Origin: Parastagonospora avenae f. sp. tritici 18332-5
Taxonomy: Eukaryota > Ascomycota > Dothideomycetes > Pleosporales > Phaeosphaeriaceae
NCBI GenBank assembly: GCA_022559985.1
Contig: JAFJTR010000007.1
Location: 124,001-188,000 of the forward strand
DNA: 64,000 bases
Reading direction: 5' to 3'
The notes under the pieces were generated by a model. The model ran no database searches. It saw nothing but the letters and a program-made list of their open reading frames with translations, and was not told where the DNA came from. The translations under genes and the position numbers were made by a program. Every line of letters begins with the position of its first letter. The stretch's first letter is position 1. Below, piece by piece: positions 1 to 11,662 of the stretch.

Positions 1-3000
1 TTCGCATGCTGCTAAAGGGGAGTATTTTCGTGGTTGTGCGTTGCGTATTCCAGGTTTGTGGGCTGGCTTTGTCGTACAACATAAATCTAACGTGTGCCGT
101 GTGTCCGGATCATGGACGAGGCGGTGCCAGCTTCTTCAGTGAAATTCTCCGCTGGTATATGGAGAATGAATGCTGAAACGATTTGCGAGTAGCCCTTCAT
201 AGTATGTAGACTCCATAACGTTCACTGGTGCGATATCCGATGATTCAGAGAACTCACAAGACTGCTTGATCAGCATGTTACTGTGTAACTGTACCGCAGC
301 GCGATACATCGTCGACCTCGTGGCACACGAGCGGCCAATCTCGTAAACGGTGCGATAAGGCCAGATGTCTTGCATATAAGCAGAGCATAGTCCTAGCGGC
401 CACTGGTTGCCGGTCCGCTGTTGAATAGCAACGCCTAGCGAGGCTGTTGTAATGCTGTCGTACCTCCTGAAAAGCCCGAGAGAAGTCGGGGTAAATGACG
501 TGCATGACCACATGGCGAGTTGTAGATGCCGTAACGTTGTGAGTACATGTGGCCGTTCAATGGGCCGGCACCATCAACCGGCGCGGTGGTTCCAATCACA
601 CGGAAGTATTTTGTTGTGGTACATGTGAAGCCCATCGAAAACGGTCACCGCTGTCTCGCTCCATGGTCTTGGTGGATAAATCGCGTTTCCGATAGTGAAG
701 TTCGATGCAGAAGCACGATCGAATGAAAATTTAGATGGAAACAAGGTCCCCTCGGCGGTACGACTCGGATGCCACTTCCCTTGTTGTTGGAATACATAGA
801 GTAGCACCACGCCATGCGTGTCATAACTTCCGACAGCGAGAACAACCTTGGCGAACAATTTTGACCACTGCATGCTCATGTGCGTACCATCAACATGCGG
901 TGTGAGGTTTCAAACGATCGGTCGTAAGCTGCCTGAGATATGCCATGCAGTGGTGCGTCAATGTAGTATTGACGACACGCAAGCTTGCAGGTTGTCTCTT
1001 GACCGTTGAGTAATGCCCTCTAGATTTTCTTATGTTTGTGATAATAGGTCCGCGCCGCAAAGACGTCATGAAGTATGAGCTTGCGGGTAAAGCTTGTAAT
1101 TGTGCGTCTCACATGGAAGAGTAAATTCTTTGCAACGCAGAGAGTTTGTAGAATGGGTCGGGGGCGTGGAAATGACGATTCCCTTCTTGAGTGAACATTG
1201 TGCCGAATACCCAGGAGCCACATCAGCAGAAGTACGAAAGTGAGGGAATGAGCACAACTAAGGCGGTAACCCAGCCACCGGGCGAACAGAATCTGTGTGA
1301 CCTGATGGACTGGCCATCCTCTTGCTCAGTTCGAGCGCCACGCTACTCCCAGGCATCGTGCCTACATGCTGGAATATCGGATCCTGGAAAGGCAGCGCAT
1401 CGTCTCGCTGCATGGCTTCTCTGTAATGCGTGTCTGGCCAGCATCTGGCTGGGTGAATCCCTGTGTCAAGGTACAGTACATGCCGCGTCTCAAGTTACCG
1501 TACAAAGAATTGGAGGACGCCATCAGATACGCAGGATGAAGAATGGGGAAGCCTGGCAAATTAGGAATTGAGGTATTGCCGAAATAATGCCGTGATTGAA
1601 TGCAGATGATGTTCGTTTTGTCTTTGGAAGTATGCTCGAGACAAGCTAGTGGTGGACTTGAAGCATTGCGATGTCGGGGCCTTGTAATACCCTGGACTCA
1701 GACTGTAGTCTTAACTAGGCCAGAAGTCGACAAGATTGGTCGTTGAGACATGAAGTTGTGTTTGGTGATCTTCCCAGGTTCCGCTTCGTCCAGGAATCGG
1801 GATTTTGCTTCTTGTAGAACGATTAAACGTCTCTGTGATAACAGTAGGAAAGTTATCGAAGCCGTCAGCATTAGCTACTGCAGCCAAGCTCAAGCAAATC
1901 CCAGACTGTAGCCACTGCCTGGAAAACTGCAGAGACTGTAATTGTGTGTATCGGACATTCGAGATAACACGATAGCAGTCCACGGCCACGTTGTCGAAAC
2001 TTCGACGAGCGCCGAGTGTTGCATGGTGCCGACAATGTACAGGGATTAGTACCTGCCGAATTGCGGCTGGCTGAAACGAGGAGTACTCTTTCACGAAGGC
2101 TCGCGGAGCCTTGGCTCGGCTTCCTCCTTCCGATCATTGCGCAATAACCGGCAGCTTCAGGTAGGACATTGTGCTACGTTTGATGGTCAGAGGTGCCACA
2201 ACGTGCCGGAAATTTTGGCCGCAAGAATTGTTCGTTCGGAACTTTGTAGCAGATCGCACCTTAACAGTGTTTCTCTGATGCACAAGCTCGTCAATGGACG
2301 AGCCTGCTGAACCGGTCCGCTTTCGAGGTCAACAAAGTCTCAGGTATGCCGGCTGTTGTGGGTCCATGTTTGCTTCTTGAAGTGTCTGCATGGCAGTCCA
2401 CAATAAAAGGGCCCGTGGCTTGACTAGCGTCCCTCTTTGAAAGTGACCAGACGACGAGTCTTCGCATCATATTTGAACTTCATCGACCCTTTATCCGCTT
2501 TCTGCGATGATACCTTGCTAGCACTTGAATGTATTGATTCTGTGTTCTGTCTGGAATTCGACCGAAGCTCCAATGGATCACCATCCCGTCAGGGTTTCTC
2601 TTCTGAGGGTTTGCTTGCGTGCTAAGTTGACCAACAGAGTTCCGGAAACTTGATCGGCATTTCAGACATGTTCGTTGCGGCTTCGAGGAGGCGTGGCCTG
2701 GCCTATTGCAGGGTATCCTGGGCAAGCTGCTTCCCGGCACCATGGATGGGCCATCGTGTCCGCGTATCTACCCTGGAGTAGTACCGCATCGTGCATGGAT
2801 CCTCGATTCGCCATGGAGAACGATACACGGTGACTGTAGTCTGTATGCATACCGTACACTCGGTATGAGGTCGATTTCTCAGTCCGGGAGCTCTGCATGC
2901 AAATAGGTACAGGCGTTACAAGCGTGCTGCACGTCCACAAGAAGTTCGTAGCAGCGGATAGGGTGTGCCTCCCCTTTGAATGTGGTGCAGCTCAACGGCT

Positions 3001-3004
3001 CAAG
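1..3004. other. gene-poor 5' region, no supported gene
   Basis: Short open frames exist on both strands, but none shows a recognisable domain or a consistent set of splice sites. On the minus strand between about 136 and 879 several overlapping frames look protein-like and shift from one to another, which could be a decayed gene; I could not join them into one model. Nothing else was seen. Confidence 0.4.
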
Positions 3005-3010
3005 TATAAA
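3005..3010 (+). promoter_or_regulatory. TATA box of the small cysteine-rich gene
   Basis: TATAAA sits about 150 nt before the ATG at 3161 and is followed by a pyrimidine-rich leader (3020-3160) typical of fungal 5' untranslated regions. Confidence 0.45.
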
Positions 3011-3160
3011 GTGTCGTCCAGTCTCTTATTCGAGCATCATCAACGTTCAGCCTCATTCCTTGACCTCGTTCTTTACTCTCGTTCAACATCGTCGCCACGC
3101 GTAGCCTATCGTCTCCATACACTAGCTCATTGTCCACGTCGTTCCTTCATCTCAATCATA

Positions 3161-3391
3161 ATGTGCCAGCACACTCCTATCGACAAGGTCGCCGTTCCGT
3201 GCATGTTTGACGTGGAAGGTATCTTGACCATGCCGGCAAGTATCTCAGAACCGAACACGCATTTGTACCTCAGCTGATTGTTGCTTTTTCAGGTTCCTGG
3301 ACGTCGCTGTCCTTCCTGTCTCGAACGTGGTGATACTGTTTGGGTCATTCCGGGCAAGTGCTGTCCGCAATGCGGTACTCCGGTCAACTAG
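3161..3391 (+). CDS. small cysteine-rich (zinc-ribbon-like) protein, 57 aa
   Basis: Exons 3161-3235 and 3293-3391. The first exon starts at an A-rich ATG context (tcataATG) and encodes a Cys/His-bearing N-terminus (MCQH). The second exon carries CPSC and CCPQCG, four to five cysteines in pairs, as in small fungal metal-binding proteins of unknown function. A GT donor at 3240 or 3219 leads to an early stop; only a GC donor (GCAAGT at 3236) keeps the cysteine frame open, so the intron would be GC-AG, with branch-like CTGAT near 3274 and acceptor tttttcAG at 3292. A strong GT-AG intron (GTAAGT at 3403 to CACAG at 3457, branch CTGAC) follows the stop codon and may lie in the 3' untranslated region. 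A third frame of exon 2 would also stay open through that downstream intron and is the main alternative. No function is assigned. Confidence 0.5.
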
Positions 3392-3459
3392 TCTGTTCTT
3401 TGGTAAGTTTGTCGCGATCCATGTTGCCCTAGACAACTGCTGACTTGTACTGCACAGGC

Positions 3460-4911
3460 GAAAATTCCTTTCCTGCGCTTGATCTCGTCTCTTCTTTTGG
3501 CGTAACTTGTAACACAACTGGAAGCCTGCAGCGTGCGAACTTGGGGTCGTTTGTCTGCATTTTTCGGAGTTAATTGGGGCGATATTTGTAATTGCAAGCA
3601 CTGGTAGAATTGGGTGTACTTCTATGGGCGAAGTGGAGTAATCAAAAGTTCTTGATCACTTCAATGATGATCATTTCCAACATCCGAACATGGCACTTCT
3701 CATGAGCATCGTGTGCGGTCTAAGATCGACAGCAACGTCCCGTGGCCTGACTTGTATGATCGACTGTAACCTCCCGAGGCCTGCTTCGTGTCTTCTTGGA
3801 ATTATCTCCATTGACTCTACCATTTCGAAGGAGAGACGTTGTCTGTCGAGCTCACTGGCGACACGCCTGACTCTATCGGGCCAGCATCCGAAGGTTCGAT
3901 TTGCTGCCGTATCCGGTCCAGATTCCGCTCGAGATTTACGTTGGTAGAACTGACTCTGAGCTGAGCTTTCAGTGCGGCGAGCCTAGCGGTGATTATGATG
4001 AGCTCTGCTCACATTTCAATCATCTGCAGGGGATTGTAGAATAATGGCGGGCCCCAAAACATGATGCCGGATGACAAAGAGGTAAGGTAAATGTCTAGGA
4101 TTGTTAGTGGCAGAAAAGTGTAGTGGTAAGATGTGGCTGCCTCACAATCAAGTGGTTGGCGAACCTCGGCGACAGGGAGAGCAGTTGGCATGGGATGCGA
4201 TACTGTGTAGCCCATCGTGAATTTCAGATGATGCGTGTACAGTTTGTGAGGGTGTGTCGAAAGTTCTTTTATAAACTAGTCGAGGAGGAAGTGTGGTAGC
4301 GATGTCCACTGAACCATGGTTGCTTCATGAGTCACGGCAACTGCAGTGTGTTTCTTCGAGCCTAACGGCTGGCGGACCATAACTTATTTGGTTTGGCGGT
4401 GGCAACGATGCGTGCTGAGGATTCTGCAGCATGATTCGAGCAAGTATGTGGTGTGTGATGGTGGGTGTACGCAATAGACAAAGAGAGCATGTTCGAGGCC
4501 AGCTGTGAAATGATGTCGGAGAACTAGCCGTGCCGTTCCTGCCTCCAGATCGCGTACTGCCGCTTGGTCACGCTTGCGGAAGGTGTGCAGAGGAAGGCAC
4601 ACCACGCTATGACGTAGTCACAAAGAAGAATAACATGCTGGAACGACACGTTGACGAGAGGAGAGAAGTGAGTATAGTATAAAATTTAGACGGGTATCTG
4701 GAGTGTTAACAGCAAAAGAGCTCCTGCTTCATAGACGAAACAACTAGAAGCAGTCTTACCCCAAGCCGCCCCTCCAGTCCTTCCAGTAACGCCTGCCTTG
4801 CCAGAGAAATGCTAAGACGATGAATGCCGGCGCCTACCCCTGATATTGTACATATTGCGCTTTAACCAAGCAGCGGTCGTAATAGTCATTAAAGATGCGC
4901 AAGTGTTGCGC
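3460..4911. other. intergenic, nothing recognised
   Basis: Only short overlapping frames on both strands. The right end holds the 3' flank of the She3-like gene. Confidence 0.5.
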
Positions 4912-6319
4912 TCAGTTGCCCCCTTTGCGCTTTTGCTGCTTGCCTCCCTGTCGCTTCTGCTGGGGTGCTTCTTGAGGCTTCTGCTGGGTGGTCTCGGGCT
5001 GCTTTTGCTGTGTGGCTTCTTGTGGCTCTTTGAGTGTACCGTCTTGCCGTTTCTGCTGCGTCATAACCCATTTCATCCTGTCGCGTACCTCCTTCATCTC
5101 CTCCACAAGGGCCTCCGCTTCGCGTTCCTTGTCGGGAAGAGAGGAGCGCATCTTTTCTGCCTCGCTAATGAGTCTGTCCATCTCCTTGCGATGCTCCTCC
5201 TTGTAGGCGTCCATCATGTGTGACAGGTTCGTCTCTGTGCGGCTCGTGCGCGACATTTCGTGCTGCAGCTGGTCGCTGATGATGGCCTGGCGCTTGATCT
5301 TGTCCGCGTCCTCAATTCGCAGCCGCCGCAGCTCATTGAGCTCCTCGTTGATATACTTGAGCTTCTTCTCGTAGCCCTCGGTGATGCGCTTGAAGCCGTC
5401 GCGCGCCGTCTCGAGGTGAGTGTCAGCCATGTGCTTCATCTCATACGCCTGAGAGAGCTGGCGTTGTGTCTCGGATCGCGTATCTCCGAGCATCTTCAGC
5501 GCCTCTTCCGCCCTCTGCTCAGCTACTCTGCGCCTATGCACCTCGGCGTCGAGCGTGGCCTTGAGCTCCTCTAGCTTGCGGTCTTTCCGTTCGATGGCTC
5601 GTGCATTAGTCTCTGCGAGTACTTGTAGGTGCTGTGTGTTGGCCCGGGTGTCCTCGGCTTTTGATTTTGCGGCCGACACTCGCTTTGCTTCCTCCTCGCG
5701 CGCGAGCTTCTCCACCTTGAGCTCTCTGCGCAGCCTGTCATTCTCGGACGTGATCTTATCGATGTACTGTGACGTCTTGGAATTACCTGGGGCGCTGTGG
5801 AAGTTGGGGCGGTTCCAGGCCGCGGCTGCATTTCCATCTGCGCCGTTGAGCCCGTTCTCAACAGCGAGGGGGCCGGATACTTGGCGGGGTGTGGTGAAGG
5901 ATGGCATGTTGTTGGCGGTGGATGGGCGGGGTGGTGTCGCGTCGGGGGTGCGCAATGCGTTCTCGTGGTTTCTGGCGGTGCCGTTCATGTCATGCTGCTG
6001 GGGAGGGTCGAAGTTGAGGCGGGGGAGCAAATGTGCTGTGTGCGGGCAAAAAGAGTTAGCATTGAAGCTTGTCCAAACTTTGTAAGAGAAATGCGCGCGT
6101 GAAATGCAAGCAATGGGCGGTGCGGTGTAAATGGATCAATGTTTATCGAAGCTCGGGGTTCAAAACGGCGCGCGATGAATGCTGTCAATGCGCCCTGTTT
6201 GGGACGCAGGGGCATCAATGTTCCTGGATTGCGCTAGCCTTACCTGACTGGGCAACACCTGGGGCATCCTTTCTTCGCCACGAGAAGTCCCGAAACCGCT
6301 TCGAGAAGCTGTCGACCAT
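4912..6319 (-). CDS. She3-like coiled-coil mRNA-transport protein, 399 aa
   Basis: Exons on the minus strand are 6319-6244 and 6035-4912. Exon 1 (MVDSFSKRF...) joins in phase 1 through GTAAGG at 6243 and CACAG at 6036, a 208-nt intron. Residues about 25-110 are low-complexity and polar. From about residue 110 to 355 the protein is a nearly continuous charged heptad-type coiled coil rich in E, K and R (for example SENDRLRRELKVEKLAREEE). The tail is a tandem glutamine-lysine repeat (ATQQKQPE, TTQQKPQE, APQQKRQG) ending in KRKGGN. Coiled-coil pattern and length resemble fungal proteins annotated as SWI5-dependent HO expression protein 3, adaptors linking mRNA to type V myosin; this rests on recall of the family. 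Alternative: any generic coiled-coil protein. Confidence 0.75.
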
Positions 6320-7639
6320 TGTTTGAAAGCTGCGCATGGGTGCGTTAGTCACGATATTTCAAAGCTGCTTGCGGATTTCAAGCGTCTCGTTTGAACAAGT
6401 ACTCCGCTGCTAAGGCATTCAGTCTTGCCGCAGGCACCGACAAACAATTTGCGGAGACAAAGCAAAGCTCAGTGCGCCTTTTTGACGAGACGTACCTCGT
6501 TAGCTCTCTGTGTGAGCTGCAGCTTCATCTGCTAGTGGACGTTAGCTATGTGTTCAAGTTGTTGTAGTAGTTAGTCTTTTGGCGGCTGCTGTTGCGTGTC
6601 GAAGAGAAGGCCGTGCGAAGGCTTCCTAGATGGAATTCGCAAGCGCGCTCCATGCTTGATCACTACACTTTTCCGTTTCCCTTTCACCTTCACTTTCTCG
6701 ACATTCATCGTCAAGTGCAGTGATGCCAGTACCGAGAGCGATCTGCAGCCGTTTAGAAGTGGGGCGCGCAGCCCTGGCAACCGCCCGTGCTCCCGCCGTT
6801 ATACCTAATCTGGCCGTGACGTACCTTCCCGTTCCTGAGCTATCATTGCAGACTACCTTGGAAGCTGATTGCTTCTACCTGATAGAAATATCTTCACATT
6901 GCTCAATGTTGATATCAAACTAGTCTAGTTCTCTCTACTCTTCTCGCGCGGTTGCTGAGACTGTGCATGCATGATCCTGGCTAGTTTCAGGTATCGATGG
7001 GCTGCGAACGCCTCCAGGGTGCGCCGCTGTAACATGATCAATTCACCAAATGAGTTTGATGCGTTGTCTCGTTGAGAAAGGGGCACAGCTTATCATGGTG
7101 TCTGACAGTATTCGTGCCTACACTAATTCTCCAGTGTTAGTCCACTTCTGTACGAAAGTCTCCAGGCGGTGCTTTCTATCATATCGAATCCGCTCTGAAA
7201 TAGAGTGCAGTCAACCCTCAGCCCTGCTTTTCTCTGCAGCATAACCATAAGATTCAAACGTTCTAAGACGATGCGAGTGATGTGGCGCGTATCGGAGCAT
7301 GAAAACGACGTCTTGATAAGCAGCAGTTGTCCTTGCGGGTGTGAACAACCGCGACCTTTGAAGTCAAAGTGCGGACACCATGTAGGCAAGGGCCTGGACG
7401 GGAGGTAAACAAAGAGACAGGACGGGGAGATCGACAAACGTTTGTTGTCGTAGCGACGGAAAGTGATACTATGGTCTTTAAGCTGCCAGGATTATGCAAT
7501 AAGTACACCTAGGCACGAGAAGGACATGAGCAACAAGACAACAATGTTCTAAGAATGGACTGACGGACAGACCGTGCGTGAGCACAAACGAATTGGATAT
7601 CATTCCTTGGATATATACATGATCGATCTTTCCATTGTT
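6320..7639. other. intergenic between two minus-strand genes
   Basis: Contains the upstream region of the She3-like gene and the 3' flank of the complex I subunit gene. Short frames only; no domain or splice pattern was seen. Confidence 0.5.
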
Positions 7640-8372
7640 CTATGACGAGTTCTCTGAACCCTTGAGAATGCGCGGCTTCAATGGCTGCTCAGATGGGACC
7701 TGGTTGGTCCTCAGCGCCTCAAGCTTGCGCTCGTTCTCCTCATAAGCAATCTTCTTGTACTTCTCGATGACCTTCTCCATCGAGACTTGGCTGCCGGCTG
7801 GGACATTGTACGGAGATCCGACATTCATGAGCCTGCAGCTACGTTAGCCTCAAACCCTGTGTTTTCCTCCCCGCAATCCACCGAATTTGATGTGTGCGAT
7901 CATCGTAGAACGTACTCTGGGAACCTCATCTCCACATGGTCATGTGGCGCAGTGTTGTTGAATAGCACCCTGTCCTCGCCCGCCTGTTCGACCATGCGCA
8001 CGTGCAGATCGTTCATCTTCGCCAACTTCTCAGACGACTCTGTGTATCCGTTGATCAAGCGGGTGAAGAAGGGTTGCGAGTCGTCGCTGCTGTTGCGCGA
8101 AACGTACCATACCGCCCACGCGGCGGGGATGGTCGCAAAGGTGAGCCAGAAGCCATTCTATATGCCGATTGGGTCAGCTCAAGTCCTCTCATATATTCTG
8201 CGGTGCTTCAATCGCAAGTAAGAGGCGCTGGACGTACACCCAAGGGCTCGTTGACGGCTGCGTGGCCGTGGCCGTGGGCGGGCTCATCGTGAGTGAAGCG
8301 GCGCTGCTGGCGCGGGAGAGTAGTTCGGCCCTTCCGGGCAGCAGTCACTGCTGTCCTGCGGAGTGACTGCAT
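7640..8372 (-). CDS. NADH-ubiquinone oxidoreductase 17.8 kDa subunit-like, 189 aa
   Basis: Exons on the minus strand are 8372-8238, 8157-7916 and 7832-7640, with GTACGT donors at 8237 and 7915. The N-terminus (MQSLRRTAV...RQQRRFTH) is Arg/Ser/Thr-rich and lacks acids, as in a mitochondrial presequence. A His-rich stretch (HGHGHAAVNEPLG) and one membrane span (GFWLTFATIPAAWAVWYV) follow, then a conserved matrix or intermembrane part with LHVRMVEQAGEDR, EMRFPE and GSPYNVPAG. This order matches the fungal accessory subunit of respiratory complex I called the 17.8 kDa subunit. It is a nuclear-encoded, inner-membrane structural subunit without a catalytic site. All three exons join without a frame conflict. 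Confidence 0.87.
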
Positions 8373-9023
8373 TGTGTGAGGATTGGCGGTTGTGGAGTGC
8401 GCCGGACCTTGCGATGCTGAGCTTCGATGTTGCGTCGGAGCGGGATGGCGCTACGCTGGATGTGGTAGGTGGCTTGGCAAGACTCATTCCTCTCTCAAAG
8501 CCACCTGCAGCCTTCTCTCATACCAGACAGTCCCAAAGGGACGTAGCCTGATTCTTTTTCCAAACTTCTCGTAGTAGATTTCTTTAACTATGCGATGGCC
8601 GTGCAGTCGATTGCAACGTCAGGAACGACTCACATCACGATCGATCTCGACGCATAGAAAGAGCAGTTCGATCAAGCACAATACTGCTCGACTTCACCGA
8701 TAGATCAAAAGAACACGCTCTGTTTGCTGCAAATCGTGTGCCGGAGGCACCAGAAATCTATACGCCTTGTTCGAATGGGTAATAGAGCGGTTCTTCTCAT
8801 CTCGACATGTGACTCGTAAGTCTGGCTCAACAATACTCTACGTTGACAAATTCTACATTGGTCCTAGGCGATGATTCAGGCTTGCTGTAACAAGGATAAA
8901 ATAGCACGTACTACGATGGGTCTTGGTAAGGCGACGAACGCATCAGGGAAGAAGATTAACTAGCATCATTTTGCCCCCTGAAGATGATAACTCATGACTG
9001 TACAATCTAGTTCAATTAGCTTC
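8373..9023. other. intergenic, nothing recognised
   Basis: Upstream region of the complex I subunit gene and leader of the broken AAA gene. No gene or RNA was seen. Confidence 0.5.
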
Positions 9024-11351
9024 ATGACATTTCCTCAGGTCAGTTTTGTCACGGTAATTCTGGCATTGTTCTATCAAACAGATAGACCGGCGTGACTACA
9101 CTGGAAGATTCTACGAGCTTGTCCTAGCAATCATACTGCCTGTTATAAAGATGGGCGGCCTCATGGTAATTTACATTTCACATTACAATCGAACCGATCT
9201 ACCAACCTCATGAGCTTTCTCCAATAGCCACATTTCGAGGGCCACCAATTCAAGAAGATGGATGTGTACCATACGGTCCTCACGACCATGGTTATATCCC
9301 GCACGACGATGTGTTCGACGGCACAGGCAAAGTGAAAGAGCTTGAGAGGGTCGATATGTGCCGTTCACCTAGGCCCTTCAACGTGAGAACACTTTGTTCG
9401 GCCATACAACATGATATCGATGGACTGATCCTTAGCACAATCCTAAGCTAGTATGCCTCCAGATGCGCTGGCTTCGCAGGTATGCTTCAAGAACACGCAC
9501 TCCCAGCGCTTTGCTATGCTGTCGCTTTTAATCAGCCAAGCCATCTCAGTCGGCTTTTGGATTATGGCGTCGATCCAAACAGTCTGCCAACGCAGGCTGT
9601 GTCGTTACCATTGATAGCATTCGCAAGACTGAACGGCGCCGAAACAGCCACAAGTACCTCAGAAATTATAACCCAACTCCTTTGTGCTGGTGCAGACCCC
9701 AGAACCATTCCAGAAGACTTGCGGGCTGAAGAATCCTCACACATGAGCAGTGTAGTCCTCAACACGGATCCACTATGGTGTACTGCAGAAGAACGTCAAT
9801 AGCTGTCTTTAGCTTTTTCAGTTACGCATCGCTATCTGCTTCACCAGGACCACAGTATTGTAGTATTGAACGCACGGACAAAAGAAATCGCGGACGGGCA
9901 TGGCATGTCAAAGCTGCTGGAGATTCGCAGCAAGATCGTTGGTCAGTGGGAAGCTTGCGATTGCGTGTTCGACCTGGTCTTCGCTCATGTAGCGATACAA
10001 AGTCAGAACCACTGCTGCTTGCTTTCGCAGGTCCAGCTGGCAACGGGAAGAATGAACTTGCCGAGCAAGCGGGGAACATGGTCGGCGTGAAGTTGCTTTC
10101 AATAAGCTGTGCAGAGATCAGAACATCTATGGGTCTTTTAGGCTCTGCGACAGGGTTTATTAATCACGGAAATGGGACAACGCTCAACAGCTTCCTCGTC
10201 GAAAACGACGGAAAACACGCAGTTGTGTTCCTGGACGAATTCGACAAGACTGACTCTAGAGTGGTGGAATCGTTGCTCACGATTTGTGAGAAGGGTAAGT
10301 ATCCGCTCTTAATTTAGTGAAACAATGTACATGAGTATACTAACACCTTCCACAGGCAGACTCACTGATCGTCGTGACTGCAACAAAAGTATCGACTGTT
10401 CAAAAACCATATGGATCATCGCAACCAATCTTGGTGACAAGTCAATCGTTGCGCATCATGAGAAGTATTCAAGGTCAAGTGAGAGAAGTGGAGATGATAT
10501 GGAACTGGACACGGATGCACTGCGGCACAAGCTGAAACAAGACTCGTGTACCTGGTACCACAACGGCGCACTATTAACAACTCGACAGGGCGCCTTCACG
10601 AGCCGAATCCAAGAAATAATACCATTCATGCCACTCTCCCGAAATGAGCAAGCCGTCATTACACACAAATTCCTTGAGACCCTCAATAGGAAGCTTGAGA
10701 GGCCGATCGATATCAGCCTGGGCGGCAGGAAACGGTACCTAGGACATTCGCAGCTTGTATTGTACGACACAAAAACCTTGTACACCCAAATCGCCGAGCA
10801 AAAGTTCGTGCATACGTCTGGCGCTCGCAGCCTCAAAGCTGCGGTTGTAGATATCGAAGACGAATACTGCAAAGCGTACAGGAATATGGATGGATTAGTA
10901 GATATGAGCCTCAACGACGGCCCATTGCTCAAATTTGACATCATAACCATGGGAACTGCGACAGGCAGGATCAAGTTCACTATGGTCAAGCAACCAGACC
11001 CGCAGCCCGAACCCTGAGCCAGAGCATGAATCAGACGCAGAAACTGCAATAGTAAAGACTACGTCAACTGCAATGGTTACGACCACACCGACCGCGATGG
11101 TAGATGCAGCAAATGATCCAATCAAGTTGCCATTGCCATCTGGCTCCCGTACCGGCTCAGCGACTAGTACAACCTCAAGCATGCAGGGAGCACCGAAGAG
11201 GAAGAGGCGTAGGAGGGGAAAGACACTGGCACCACCAGAGACACCTCCGCCTTCTCTCAGGACAGCTGGGACCAGAGGATTGCGACCATGCGGTTCAAGT
11301 GGCAAGTTTGTCAAGCCGCAAAATGCGCCGACTGAAGTACATACGAAGTAG
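9024..11351 (+). pseudogene. ankyrin-repeat / Clp-type AAA ATPase, broken
   Basis: The coding remnant reads through an N-terminal part (RFYELVLAI, GPPIQEDG), an ankyrin-like part (ALPALCYAV, SRLLDYGVDPNSL, LLCAGADP) and one AAA/Clp ATPase module: PLLLAFAGP, Walker A-like GPAGNGKN, Walker B VVFLDEFDKT, sensor IIATN and a C-terminal helical domain. A textbook intron remains at 10295-10355 (GTAAGT, TACTAAC, CACAG). The lesions are an in-frame TAG at 9449-9451, a TAG at 9800-9802, a one-base frame jump at the AAA run near 9999-10001 and another at the CCC run near 11012; a basic tail follows (KRKRRRRGK). The Walker A Thr/Ser after Lys is Asn, which should weaken nucleotide binding. The 5' end is uncertain: a start at 9024 with a 43-nt intron (9039-9081) is possible. 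Fungal ankyrin-AAA genes of this layout are known but of unclear role. Confidence 0.8.
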
Positions 11352-11662
11352 GATAGCAGGAGAAAGCCGGGCATGTTTAGGGTGAAAATTTTCTAGACCG
11401 TTTGGAAGCCATTTCATATGTACTGTGAGCTCAAATAGACTTTCATGATTCACTGTGCTCTGACACAACTTTGATGCCTCCTTACTCTGTGATCGCAAGA
11501 AATTTACACGACAAAATAATTAGACACAATGACTCTACAAAGCATAGAATTAGAAGGAATAGTATGTATATACAAAGAACAACAACACAGCCGTACCATC
11601 ATAACATCATCACGGGTATCTTCCTCGCCCCAACACCACAACACCGCCGCAAATTGCACGAT
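11352..11662. other. short intergenic region
   Basis: Lies between the broken AAA gene and the stop codon of the carboxypeptidase gene. Nothing recognised. Confidence 0.5.

Noticed and set aside
5555..6085. Plus-strand frame opposite the She3-like gene
   Set aside because: Shadow of the coiled-coil coding strand; Ser/Leu-rich as expected from the reverse of Glu/Lys/Arg codons.
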